Part shown: positions 10,812-22,546 of the stretch, piece after piece
Numbering within the stretch: the first letter of the stretch is position 1
Layout: each line of letters starts with the position of its first letter
From: Melitaea cinxia
Taxonomy: Eukaryota; Arthropoda; Insecta; Lepidoptera; Nymphalidae
Length of the DNA: 64,000 nt
Direction: 5' to 3'
NCBI RefSeq assembly: GCF_905220565.1
Contig: NC_059410.1
Location: 2,309,501-2,373,500, forward strand
Translations under genes and position numbers: made by a program
Notes under the pieces: generated by a model
Told to the model about the DNA's origin: nothing
What the model saw: only the letters and a program-made list of their open reading frames with translations
The model's database searches: none

Positions 10812-12434
10812 TTAATTAATATTATTTATTTCACGATATTGTTTCCCTAACAATAGAATCAAACGTTTGTAGATCAACTCGGGCGCTTTCTCGGAGAACT
10901 GGAATTCCATGTGGCTGAAATGCTTCTCTGGCACCTTGTAGGTGTCGATCACGTTCGGAAGCTCCTTCTGCAGCCTCTCGACGTCCTTGGGGTGTGCTAA
11001 CCAATCCTCTTCGCTGTAGTACAGCGCTACTGGCACTTCGACATTGGCCATGTTATATTTCGGAGGCTCGCTCTGGCCGTATATCATGCTGTTGACGTTA
11101 GATCCGTAGTCGTACTTTCTGAACTCGTGAGACGCCACTCCTTGTCCGATGTGTCTTATGCTCCTCGTCGACGCGCCAGCTGGCAAGTGGCTCACAATAC
11201 TTGGAAGCATAGCGAACTCAATACCGGTTGTATCAGCACCAGTTATGACGAAGTTTAAGTTCGAGCATATGTGTCTACAGCCGACTTCCTTTTGGCACAT
11301 ATTGCCCCCGACTGTGGCCAGGAGATCCTTGCCGATTTTGAATTCTCCGTTACCGAGCTGCTCGTGAAGGCTCTCATAAAAGGCGCTAGTAGGTGAAATC
11401 ATTTTGAAGAAAGGACTGCGTACGTTTTTCATGTAAACCATGGGTGAAAGAGCGAACATCATAGCAACCTTTTCTTTATAATGGGGAAGAGCAGCCATAA
11501 AAGCGAAGAAAGCGGTACTTCCTTGAGAGTGGCCAACGTAGAAAAGCTTTTCTTTTCCTGAAGTTTTAAGAATGTAGTCGGTCATGGCAGGTACATCATT
11601 GGTAGCGATTTCATCGATACTGTACTGCCAGAAATCTGGGTTAGATTCGTGCTTGCTGGCATGACGACGAGCGTACTTGTTGCCACGGGTATTGCCGAGC
11701 CAGACGTCGCATCCTAAGTCAGCGAGCATATAGGCGAGAGACATTTTAGGCCCCAAGAGTAACCAGTCATCGGCGCTTCCAACAATTCCATGCATGAGTA
11801 ATGCGACGGGACGCTTTATCTCTTCACTGCTGAGTGGTTCTTGTTCCTTGGGCGGAATGCGGAACACAGTCAAGAAGTAACCGTCATTAGTCTTGACGAC
11901 ATGTTCTTCTACTTCATACTGGTTACTCCTAAGTAGTTCCGTTGCATTAGCGCGGACAGATGGTGCTTGAGCTACATCCTCGGGGCCAAAGGCTGCATGT
12001 ATCATTCTCTTTTCCTCCTCGCTCAAGTGCTCCAAGGTTTTGTAAGCGTCATTGAAAATGTTTTCGATTTCTTTCACGTTCTTGACGGGTGACTTCGGTC
12101 CCGCTGCATATTGAATGCCCTGCCAGTCGATGACATCGCCGTAAGGTGTCTTTTCGACCTCCTTGTAGACTGAGAACCAGGGCGAAAACCAGTTCCTGTT
12201 TTCTGAAAGATACGCGACATTATCGTAGCTGCGCTTTTTCTTGCTTTCCTTGCTCTCCTCGCTTTCTTGAGACTGTGAGGTAGATTCTGATTGCCTCTGT
12301 TCTGGCTCCTCGTAACCTGGCCCGGGGGGTTGGATGAGGAATTTATCCAACCTCGGTTGGAACTGGTGACGCACGATGTTAGCCGTGCAGTGGTAGGCCA
12401 GGGCGAGGCAGAAGAGGAAGTAGACAGCCTTCAT
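10812..12434 (-). CDS. Lipase B: egg-specific-protein-like lipase paralogue, single exon
   Basis: This is a 540-residue secreted lipase-fold protein. It has a signal peptide (YFLFCLALAYHCTA), then a Ser/Gln/Glu/Lys-rich segment at residues 48-68 ending KKKR, and a region of about 95 residues before the Abhydro_lipase start near residue 172. Next come LMHGIVGSADDW and GHSQG at 301-305. The triad Ser303, Asp477 (SEEDWLAHPKDV) and His508 (HFSHMEF) is intact. It is about 80 residues longer than lipase A because of the N-terminal insert. Moth egg-specific protein and follicular YP2 are lipase-derived yolk proteins with Ser-rich N-termini, so a yolk role is plausible; plain digestive or fat-body lipase is the alternative. 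It is near-identical to lipase C in inverted orientation. Confidence 0.92.
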   Translation of the reverse strand: MKAVYFLFCLALAYHCTANIVRHQFQPRLDKFLIQPPGPGYEEPEQRQSESTSQSQESEESKESKKKRSYDNVAYLSENRNWFSPWFSVYKEVEKTPYGDVIDWQGIQYAAGPKSPVKNVKEIENIFNDAYKTLEHLSEEEKRMIHAAFGPEDVAQAPSVRANATELLRSNQYEVEEHVVKTNDGYFLTVFRIPPKEQEPLSSEEIKRPVALLMHGIVGSADDWLLLGPKMSLAYMLADLGCDVWLGNTRGNKYARRHASKHESNPDFWQYSIDEIATNDVPAMTDYILKTSGKEKLFYVGHSQGSTAFFAFMAALPHYKEKVAMMFALSPMVYMKNVRSPFFKMISPTSAFYESLHEQLGNGEFKIGKDLLATVGGNMCQKEVGCRHICSNLNFVITGADTTGIEFAMLPSIVSHLPAGASTRSIRHIGQGVASHEFRKYDYGSNVNSMIYGQSEPPKYNMANVEVPVALYYSEEDWLAHPKDVERLQKELPNVIDTYKVPEKHFSHMEFQFSEKAPELIYKRLILLLGKQYREINNIN

Positions 12435-12445
12435 TGTGCTGGTTG

Positions 12446-12480
12446 ACTGTGCCGAATCGTACTTCAGTGGCTATTTTATA
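12446..12480 (-). promoter_or_regulatory. Core promoter of lipase B: TATA box and initiator
   Basis: On the minus strand TATAAAATAG (12471-12480) lies about 30 bases before an ACAGT initiator (12446-12450), which is followed by a short leader to ATG at 12434. The leader CGGCACAGTCAACCAGCACA is identical to that of lipase C. Confidence 0.75.
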
Positions 12481-12499
12481 ATGATACATGTGCGTATTC

Positions 12500-13640
12500 A
12501 GCATATTATTCAGCATTTCGTTTGTCGTACAGCATTCAGTTTAAAAGTGTTGTTTAATTTAAAATTTAAAAGGTAAACATCATCTATATTATATAGAGTA
12601 TAGATTTATTTTTTGTTAATTTGTTTGTAACAGGTAAATTATTATATAACCAGTAGGATGATAACAAAATAGTGTACATTCTTCACGCAGGCAAAACTGC
12701 AATGAAAAACTATTAATAGACATATTTCAATATTATGATGTTATTATAAAAGCGTCACAATAAATTACTTTTATATGTATATCTAATATAAATAAAAATT
12801 AATCGCCATTGTGTTTATCTATACTAATGTTATAAGGCTGAAAAGTTTGTTTGTTTGTATTTACTTATTAAATAAAAAAGGAAATTAAATACTATTATTA
12901 ATTTTTTAAATTATTAAAATAAGTAAATACTTAATCTCACGAAGAGCTTGTATCTCCTTTATTTATGTCAAATCGTTATACTATTGACTTATGACGAATT
13001 CTCGAAAAGCGCAATTAAACGATGAAATTTGGCAGGCATGTAGTTTGCACTAGTAGTAAACAGTAAACGTCCGCTAACAATGGATTTTTCAATAGGGCCA
13101 GATTAAAGGAGTCTTATGGGTTCTTTCTAAAGTTTCTATGAAAGTCCTTCATTTCTCATAAAATAGTGAGTAATTAGGTATAGGTAGTAAGTAGACTTCA
13201 ACTAAAAAAGGCTTTTGCGACTATGACCGCATTAAAGAGATCGGGCTTTAACAAGTTTTTACAAAAGTCTTTCATTTTTTGTGGTGAGGTAGTTAATAAT
13301 TAGTAGAAGTCCATCAAGAACGGAAGGGCTCTAAAAGATTTTATAAGTCGCGGGCAACTGCTAGTATCGTATAAATTATTTAATGACGTCATATGTTATT
13401 AGGAAAAGTTTTAAACGAAAAGAAAAATATCTTAATCTATTTCGCACATTTAAAATAAAATCTGGTTAAAAATATTTTTTAGATTTATGTTTTCTCCAAT
13501 TAAAGCGTGTAAGCCGCGGGGCACAGCTAGTAATCTCATAAGTAACTTATTTTCCTTTTTTTTGTTTCATATGGGTGAATAACATTGCCGTATATTAATT
13601 TAATATAAGTTGACCCGTTTGTTCGTGTCGTTTATAGAAT
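12500..13640. other. Spacer with LINE-tail remnants right of lipase B
   Basis: Positions 12534-12560 hold the reverse of the AATTAAACAAC motif shared with the lipase C promoter. Positions 12820-13540 look like several decayed LINE tails (tatactaatgttataaggct; ending gccgcggggcacagctagta). No gene is seen. Confidence 0.5.
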
Positions 13641-13654
13641 AATTGTGTTTGCCC

Positions 13655-14170
13655 GCAAACGAAAAAAAACCGACTTCAACATCGGAACAACAACAACGGA
13701 AGGCGATGGTCATCTTCTGCGAGGCAGTAATGTCCCAGAAGGAGAATGATGAGCGGATGAGAGAGGCCGACCGACGAGCCCTCCGTCCGCAGGCGACGAA
13801 CGGGGGTGCGTAGAAGGGAGCGCTACTTAATGCGCCTCCAGTAACGCCCCTGTACCTACCCGTGTCGGGCCGGGATGGGAATCCGGTCCTGCTAGACACG
13901 GCGTCGTCGGGATTGTTCAGAGGTGGGCCGGACAGTCCCCATGGAGGAGAAGTCTGGTCTTTTCGCCGAGGCCAGCCTGTCGCTGGAGGGATCCTGTTGC
14001 CTGCTGATCCGGGACCCTCCAATTGAAACGGCTGAAGGCTCCCGCAGGAGTTTTGGTCGGTATTGCACCCCCAAGTGCTGAAGCCGACATACGGTCTAGG
14101 AATGGCTACCCGGGCATCCTGGATATCACCCGTAAATGGGTTCCCCTACGATAACAAAAAAAAAAAAGTT
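13655..14170 (+). mobile_element. Non-LTR retrotransposon 3' end (R1/CR1-like), 5' truncated, poly(A)
   Basis: A GC-rich block begins abruptly after gcaaacgaaaaaaaaccgac. The plus strand encodes the C-terminus of a non-LTR polyprotein (VIFCEAVMSQKENDERMREA and following) ending at TAG near 13820, then a GC-rich 3' UTR and an A-rich tail at about 14156-14168. It is 5' truncated. Minus-strand open frames here are shadows. Confidence 0.7.
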
Positions 14171-14199
14171 TTTACTAATATATTGTGGCAAGCTTAGCT

Positions 14200-16840
14200 T
14201 AACATTTTGTGTTTGTTTCATGACAATCGACTCAAGTTATGCCAATTTAAAGAATCAAGTTAAACATGTAAAGTCACTATTCCACGCGGACGAACTCACA
14301 AGCACAGCTATTGTGTAAGTATATTGCTTAAGATAGGCTGAAAGAGATCGCCGTTTGAGCGATGGAGTCGCCACTTGTACATCTTTCTTGTATTACTGGG
14401 TTAATCCTATTTGGTGTAGAATAAAGAATATACATAAGATTGTGTATGTTTCCCAAAGCAAGATTCACTGCTAGTGAGAGAGACACGTATACTATTGGGT
14501 ATTCATTAATTACTTAGTTATGTATAAGTAGGTACTTAATTCCCAAAAGAGTTCAGACTTCATAACTCAGTAACGCTAAGGCGATTGCGACACAAGTGAA
14601 CATGTAACGCATTTAATATTAGTGTAATACAATATGTACTTATTATGCGTTTAGATTATTATTTAGTTCTCGAGTTTAGTTTTTCTCACTATGACTAACA
14701 ATTTATAAAAAAAATATTGTTACTAATAGGACAGCCGCGCGGTCCACAAGACCGATAATATAATCTACGTAAGATTGGCAATTAACGGTGGGTGAGGGTT
14801 GCAGTAAGCCGTATGTTTGGCGCGAACTTGGGGAGGCCTATGTCCAGCAGCGGACTGGCTGAAATAATAGGGTGAAGTGAATAAAAAAATAGTGACTACA
14901 GCACTAATGGTCTATGAATGTAAAAATGTAAAATTAAATTAAATTTATTTTTTATCTTAACTTTACATTGCACAACTTCGAGACGTTATTAGGGATGTCA
15001 TGGATATTAAGTTTCAGATATGGACTATATGAATATGGAAATGAATATCTGAATATTTGTTTTTTATTTACAGAAAAAATATTTATTTTTCAGTTTCGAT
15101 TACGATTACGGATATTAAATTATTTCGGATTATCCGTTACTTTAGGATTGTTTCAACAACTATCCGTTAGTCATTAAATATCAGATAGTTGTGTCCTATG
15201 ATGGAATGGTGCCAAGAAAGCAATTCTTTAAATTTCCACAATTTTTTAAGGCTTAAAACTCTAATATTCGTATCCGAAACTATCGTAAACTAACGAATAA
15301 TCCTCACTAATATAATATTTTTTTTTTCTTAGTTGTGAATTGTAGTTATAATATTGTTACAGCAAAAGTAAAAATACTTACAAATACGCGAGAATTTGAC
15401 ATTTTTGTATAAGTTTGATAAATGAACCGTAGCCATGAGACCCATTTACAATTATCCTGATAGAAAGTTTTAGTTATATATTATATGTCCCAACAACGGT
15501 ATCATGTTATGTAATGTGTGTTATTTTTATTTATTTTTTATTTATTTTTCAATATAAGAGGGTAATTTTTGTATTATTCTTAAATAATTTTTAACAAAAC
15601 AATAAAGGACGCACACGGCTTTTGTTTAGATTTTGAGCGGGAAAACATAACAACATATTCCTCTATCCGAAGTTATCCGAAACATTTCTTCGGTTTGCTT
15701 CGTTTACAGATAGATTTTTATATTTATCGTCAGATAGTTTGGGTTAAAATTGTTTTTTATATATATGACGATGGTGGCAAATGTTAAAGTCTTAAAGTTA
15801 GTTTAAACTTTCAAACAATAATCATCAGAATCGGTACTTAGTAAAATGTTCTGAGGTAAACACACAAAAAAATTACAGTCAAATTAAGAGCCTCCTTCTT
15901 TTTTGAAGTCGTTTAAAATGTAAGAATATTTCAATATTTTTTTTTGTTATCAAACAAGTGAAAACGATTTAAATTTACATCGACAAGCGATAAAACGAGA
16001 ACAAATGAAAAATAGTCAATTAAATACACGTTATTAGGCATAAATAAAAAAATTGTTAGTCAAATCTTGCTCAAATTTTAATGGGAATACAAAAAAAAAC
16101 ATCAGCTGTCGAATACAAAGCACGAACGACGAAAAAATTGTCAAGTAAATACGCGTCAATCAATGATTATTCCAAAAGTTGTAATCAAATCTCGATGAAA
16201 TTTAAATGTGACCACATGATAAACATCGGATTCCGATTAAATTAAAAATCATTAAAATCGGTACACCCAGTAAAAAGCTATGCGGATTTTCGAGAGTTTC
16301 CCTCGATTTCTCTGGGATCACATCATCATATCATGGTTTCCTTATCATGGTACCAAACTAGGGATATCTCCTTTCCAACAAAAAAAGAATTACCAAAATC
16401 GGTTCATAAACGACGGAGTTATCCCCGAACACACATAAAAAAAAATTAAAAAATATATATATACGGTCGAATTGAGTAGCCTTCTCCTTTTTTGAAGTCG
16501 GTTAAAAATATTTTTAGACTATTATAATAAAAAAGAATTACTTAAGAATAAAATGCAGCGTAATTACAATATACAATTCAGGCGTCAAATGTCAGGTTCA
16601 ATGTATTAATTGACGTCAGCGCTACCTTACCATGTCAGCTAATACCGATTTCAAAAAATGGAGGAGATTCTCAATTCGACTGAATTGTTTTGAATGTATT
16701 ATCTCATAGCTTTTTACTAGTTGTTCTGATTTTGATAATTCGTCATGTCTGACTAATACTTCTTGTGTTATCGTTAATATATAATATCTTATAAGAATTA
16801 TAATATCTTTTAGAATATTTTTTCGTCTACGTCCATTGTA
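14200..16840. repeat. Repeat-filled spacer left of centre
   Basis: Positions 14740-14885 match an RTE 3' tail (gcgaacttggggaggcctat). Positions 14985-15330 are a decayed region rich in GATAT and TCCGAA with partly inverted ends. Positions 15770-15920 and 15950-16508 are two reversed copies of the GAAGTCGGTT inverted-end family, the second long and nearly complete (ending ccttttttgaagtcggtt). No coding sequence is seen. Confidence 0.6.
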
Positions 16841-16844
16841 ACTG

Positions 16845-17100
16845 AGGTAGGGCCCAGCAGGAAATTTCCTGCTCAAAATATGAAGCAGCCCGACTGGGGT
16901 AGTACCTCGACCTTACAAAAGACCACTACTGTTTTCAAGCAGTATTGTGTTCCTGTTGGTGAGTAAGGTGACCAGAGTTCTTAAGAGATTGGGGATAGGG
17001 TCGGCAACGCAATTGCGATGCTTCTGGTGATGCAGACGTCTATAAGCTACGGTAATCGCTCACCATCAGATGAGCCGTACACTTATTAGCCGACCTAATT
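16845..17100 (+). repeat. SINE-like repeat (AGGAAATTTCCTGCTCAAAATATG family)
   Basis: It starts gaggtagggcccagcaggaa and ends with catcagatgagccgtacact. Other copies are at 3668 (reversed), 4560 (reversed), 49930, 58640 and 63085. Confidence 0.7.
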
Positions 17101-17809
17101 GGATAAAAAAAAATTATTACTTGTCCGTGTCAATTGAAGTCTATTTTTTTTTTTAATTAATCAATTTATATTTAGGTCAAAAACAATCTTTTTAATAAAA
17201 TTTAATTTAAGAATTGTTTCACTTTCGATGTTAGTTGAAAGGTCGTTTTTATTTGTTTGATAACAAACAAAACTATTGATATATTGTTATCTTTTAAACG
17301 TTTTCAAAAAAGCAGGAGGTTCAATTTGACGGTAATTTTTTTTTAATATTAAAAAACTGATTTAGAATCACCACAAATTAAAAAAAAAAATGTTTCAGCT
17401 TGAGTTATATTTTGAATTTATTTTTATTAGCTATTTTGAAGAAGGATTTAAGTATACGTATAGAAAAAACGTTAACTAGTAGGATTTGAAAAAATAATGT
17501 CTGAAAACTATCTTAGTTCGAGATTTTCATTATTCTAGTATCATATAATTTATGGGAAACTTTCGTTTTTAATTTAAAACAATATTTTCAATTAATTTAC
17601 ATTTTGCATGTATTTTAAATCTCAAATTTAAGGTTACAATTATTCTAATGACATCTACAACAACGAAGAACCAGAACAAAAACAAACATTTAAATATATA
17701 CCGACTCGTTATAAAAAAAGTCGGAACAAGAATCGAAACCGAAACCATAGGAATTAATGGAATGTTTGTTACCACTATACCGTTAGATCGCATTCGTCGC
17801 ATCACATTC

Positions 17810-18615
17810 AGCCTGTAATATCTGTTGGGCATAGGCCTCTTTCTCAATGTAGGAGAAGGATTGGAAATTAATCCATCACGCTGCTATATTGCGGGTCGTC
17901 AGATACGTTCCCTACGATTAATGATCACTATCAGGTATTTATGATAACAACCGGGACCGATGGCTTAATGTGCTCTCCGAGACGTGGTAGTGAGACCAAC
18001 AAGGACTGCACAAAACACCCAGACCACGGCAAACATCTGTATGGCCAATACAAATATTTGTCATGTGCGGGGCTCGAACCCGCAACTGCCAGCGCAATGT
18101 TATTTATTATAAATAATTTTTTTTTTGGCCTAATTTATAATCTTAATAAACATCAGAGTAATAAAATATAAATATACATACCGAAAAGTAATATTGGCAC
18201 AAATACAAATATCCTTACCAAGCGGGTATCGAACCTGCAATCCACCGGTGTTTTAGGCGACTACTCGCACCACCAGAGCGGTTGTACTTGTAGGTATTAG
18301 GTTTTATTTAGTTTTTAATTTTTTTTTAAATAGACCTTGGAATCGTATGCACATTCCATAAAATAATAAAAGTATCAGAACGCTGAACAAGTTTTTTTTT
18401 TATATCAGTCATTCCATAATCCCATAAAAAACAAAGTCACGGAACAATAAGGGGTAAATGTTTCGACTGAAGATGGTGGGTATGACCACCGTGCCCACAA
18501 CGATGGATCTGCCCTTGAAGCAGCATGGTAGATTAAGCTAACCTCTAACTTATACTTCTCCTTTACGGGGAAAAAGGCCCATCCACAGCAGTAGGATAGA
18601 GACTGCAGTGATACA
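17810..18615. repeat. Cluster of SINE copies
   Basis: Positions 17810-18100 are a reversed copy of the CACCGTGCCTCGG family, ending with the tRNA-like gggctcgaacccgcaactgc. Positions 18190-18290 hold another tRNA-like reversed fragment (gggtatcgaacctgcaatcc). Positions 18465-18615 are a third, degraded copy. Confidence 0.65.
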
Positions 18616-18619
18616 GACT

Positions 18620-21600
18620 GTTACAAGCGCACTTACTACCAGCGTTTTTTTCTTGGGATAAGACCGATTTTTTTAAATTATCCTATAAACGAACCTTATC
18701 TTGACAATATTGAACACAAAACGAATTATTTAATTCGGTGATTAAACGAACGGAAACGTACGGAAGTTATGTGCGTACATACATTTCACGGATTTTTTTG
18801 TATACATAGATTATTTTTATTTTTTTTTATATACATCCACGGGCGTTTGAACCCATGTCGTTTCTTATTTCTAAAACAGGCTTTTTTTTTAATCAAAGGA
18901 GGCGTTACCCGGCAACATCATTGTTTAAGTTGGACTAACTTAATATCTCCAATAGAGTCCACCGACCAGTTCTTATTCTAACGTATGATACTTTTTTTTT
19001 TTGTTAACTATTCTATTATTTATTCTAGATGTATAAATTTATCTATGATTTTTTTTTATAATTTTTTTTCTTAATTTTTTTTTTCTTTTTGTTAAGATAA
19101 ATTATATTCGAACAGCCACAAGAAAAAAACAGTTAAATAATTTATTGATAGATATACATAGCATTGAACTATAAATAAACAGACGAAACCGCGGCAAGTG
19201 ACATGTATAAAAGTAGGTAAAGCCTATAATTTAATAAAAGCTTAGTAAAACATTTACTTTACGCTTATTCAGTATTTGCTCAATAGTTGAAAATGATACT
19301 GTGATTTGAAACTTGCGACATTAACGAAGTACTGTTAAAGTATGAATTCGGTCTCTTACTAATTTACCTATTATACAGTCTACCAATATTATAAAGAAAA
19401 AAGGGTTTTTTAACCGAACTCCAAAAAGAAAGTATGTTCTCCATTCGATTTATGAAATTTACTCATTAAGAATCGATATTCAATTAGGCCACGGGATTTA
19501 AAAAAATATGAGTAGTAAAATCTACTGAACGAATGACCTCGTTACGTTTTCGCTACCCAATATTGATTTATTTGATTTGTTTATTTATTTATTTATTACT
19601 TCTTCATACATATAATCAAACACTTTTACGAAAAAAAAGGGAAAAAAAACAATAGTACAGAAATAAAATTAAACAAAAAGTGGTTACAATGATAGCATGC
19701 AAAGGTGGTCTTATTGCTTTAAGCAATCTCTTCCAGACAACCTCAGGTAAAAGGAGATTATAAGTAACAAGTTTACTTACCATTTAATATGGTATTAATC
19801 TTTTTCTTAGACTAGTAAGCCTTTTTTGTGCCTATTTAGACAGTCGATCTGATGGAGTAAACTCCAGTCGTGCGCCGGAGCTGACACACACACTTTTTTT
19901 TTTTTGAAGTAAAACTTCTTTACGCTTAACTTGGAGAGTAAGCTAGTAAATGCGTGACGAGAGCGTTACGAAAAGTGTAATCGAGCGAGGCAAATGGAAA
20001 TTGAGATGGAGATATAAGTTAGTGAAGATAGAAAGAAAGAGAGAGTTACGTTTCGTAAGTCTTACTTCAGTCGTGTGGTCTAAAGCACTCTTGTTTTTTT
20101 TATGTATGGTACCTCAGAACTTTTGACTGGGTGTACCGATTTCTTGTCACGTTGGTACTAGTCACGTGGTCCAGTTTAAATTTGATCGAGATCTGATGAC
20201 TACTTTTTGAGTAGCCTTTGATAATGCATATTTACTTGATTATTTCTTCGTCTACCTACGTTGTATTACTTGTCGAAATTGAAGTCGGTTATTTTTTCGT
20301 TTGCAAGCATATGGTTTATGTTTGTTTGCAGAGGGTAGACACAAAAACTTCTGAATCTATTTTAATTTTTTTTCAAAAATAGAATTGCTAAGTTCTTACT
20401 GAGACAACAACAGCTCTAACCGACATAAGTAATGTTTTAACGAGAAAAATGACACAGTCAAAAAGTAGTATCTACAATAAAACTATTATAAGTCTATATT
20501 TTAATTAGGTAGTTGAGAAACGCGGTACACACAGTAGATAGAATATACTTTACCTACTACTAGACTACTACTAGATTCTACATAAATAACCAAAATTTTC
20601 TTATTAGTTGTAACATGGATAAAGTCAATACACTGTGTTAAGTAATATGAATATTCATAAAATCGCAGACAACTTTGTCTGTTTATTGAGTATCTATACA
20701 TTTATTATTTTTATTCTTAATAGATATTAAAAAAAATTATAGGCAACAGCCGACTGACGTAGATAAATATATTTTTATATTTTTATATATAAATAAATAT
20801 AAATAATATACCAGAGACAGAGACTCGGGCTGGAATCGAACGTACAAACCTAACCTAATATTTCGACGATTTAAACCTAACGTAATAATCGACATTTTAA
20901 AAATAATTATTATACTTGGTAGCTATTACAGCCATTACATATTATACCCAGCAAAAGTAGATACCATTTTTTTAATTTTCGATCATTAAAACCTATTCCT
21001 GCCAATAACGAAAGTAAAAAAAAATCAAATTTGGAGAAGTCGGTAGTTATGCGCGATATGTACATTTCATTTTTATTTTTATAGATTAATCGTAAATAAA
21101 TTATTTATTAAACAAAGTCGTGTGCTAGTATTAAAGAATGAAAATAAGACGATCTAGCAAATAATACGCATCAATAACATTGTCATACGCTATTACAAAA
21201 CTAACCCAAATTTTAAACAAAATACTGTCGTAAACAATAAATATATCATATACAGGAGGATATGTGAAAAAAAATACGATTTTTTTAATAGTGAAGAAAA
21301 AAAAAATATCTCTTTTACATAATATTATTTATGTTAGGTACTTTATCTAGGCGACGCTTTCAATAAATAAATTTTGATTTGATGCTTTTATTTAATAGCT
21401 TACTTATAAATCATATGTAGATATTTTGTAATGATGAAATAGTTATAATTATAATAATAATAAATTTGACTAGCCCGTTGGCGCATTTTGTAGTGACCCT
21501 GCTTTCTGCTCCGAGGGTTGTGGGTTCGACTCCCACCGCGTGTCTGGGTGTAATATAAATATTTATTTATATATTTATATATGTATTATTTATAAGTATG

Positions 21601-22430
21601 TTTATCGAAAAAAAAATATGTAGCTATATACCAGTCGGCTGTTACCTATAACACAAGCATTAAGTTGCTTACTTTAGGAACAGACGACCGTGTGTATTGT
21701 GTAAATATTTATTGATTTATTTATTAATAATAATTGTTTATTTGCAAGAACATGATGTTGAAGTTGTACAAGATTAACATAAGTATAGTCCAAACATGTT
21801 CTACCTTACGGTGTGCAAATATTAAATATTAATGTGGTTCGGTACAATATTTTTAACATTAACTGTAGATTATTTATCACTGAATTATTTATACATTATT
21901 TAATTATTTATATATTATTAATATATTATATTAATATACGAATACACAAACTTCAAAGATGTACAGCGAAGGTAATGTTAGTATTTGCAGTTGCTACTTG
22001 ATATATGCGCTTCAAAACATAGACAAAACATCCATTAGTTTCTAATCAGACAAAAAAGTGTAATATAGTACAAAATTAAACTTTTTATTAAATTAAACTA
22101 TTTCTATTAATTTAGGTTTCTAATTAAAGGAAAAATTTGAATGTTACACTATTTATTATTTATTAGAAATATTTTAAGAGTACTGAAAGCCTACATTTTT
22201 TATTCTTATCTATTAAAAATATCGTCAATACAGATTTGGAACTGGACAATTTTATCAAAAGTGTACAGTAGCAAAAGTGTTAATATTTTTATATGGGTTC
22301 ATATTAACACAAACACATAATACAAAAAGAGTAATTTATTTTTATATGTTTAATATTAACACAAATTCAGGCACTATATCAAAATTTTAATAATAATGTC
22401 TATTGTTTTATTATGATGTTTATATCTGTT
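18620..22430. other. AT-rich spacer with repeats between lipases B and C
   Basis: No gene is seen. Positions 19560-19750 resemble a LINE 3' tail (ctcttccagacaacctcagg). Positions 19890-20100 are a copy of the GCGTGACGAGAGCGTTACG family, directly followed at 20101-20310 by part of the GAAGTCGGTT family. Positions 20725-20860 are a reversed SINE. Positions 21730-22430 are AT-rich without recognisable features. Confidence 0.6.
21465..21725 (+). repeat. tRNA-headed SINE (Metulj-like)
   Basis: Box A-like tagcccgttggcgcattttg and box B-like gggttcgactcccacc precede tgtctgggtgtaatataaat and an AT-rich body. This is the order of the butterfly Metulj SINEs. A 5' fragment occurs at 52118-52200. Confidence 0.75.
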
Positions 22431-22500
22431 AAATTATTAATTAAACAACGCTTTTTAAACGCGCCGTATATACGATATGCTGAATATACAAATATATCAA

Positions 22501-22535
22501 TATAAAATGGCCAGAGGAGTACGATTCGGCACAGT
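22501..22535 (+). promoter_or_regulatory. Core promoter of lipase C: TATA box and initiator
   Basis: TATAAAA at 22501-22507 lies about 30 bases before ACAGT (22531-22535), then an 11-base spacer to ATG 22547. Upstream AATTAAACAAC-type sequence (22436-22465) is shared with lipase B. Confidence 0.75.
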
Positions 22536-22546
22536 CAACCAGCACA

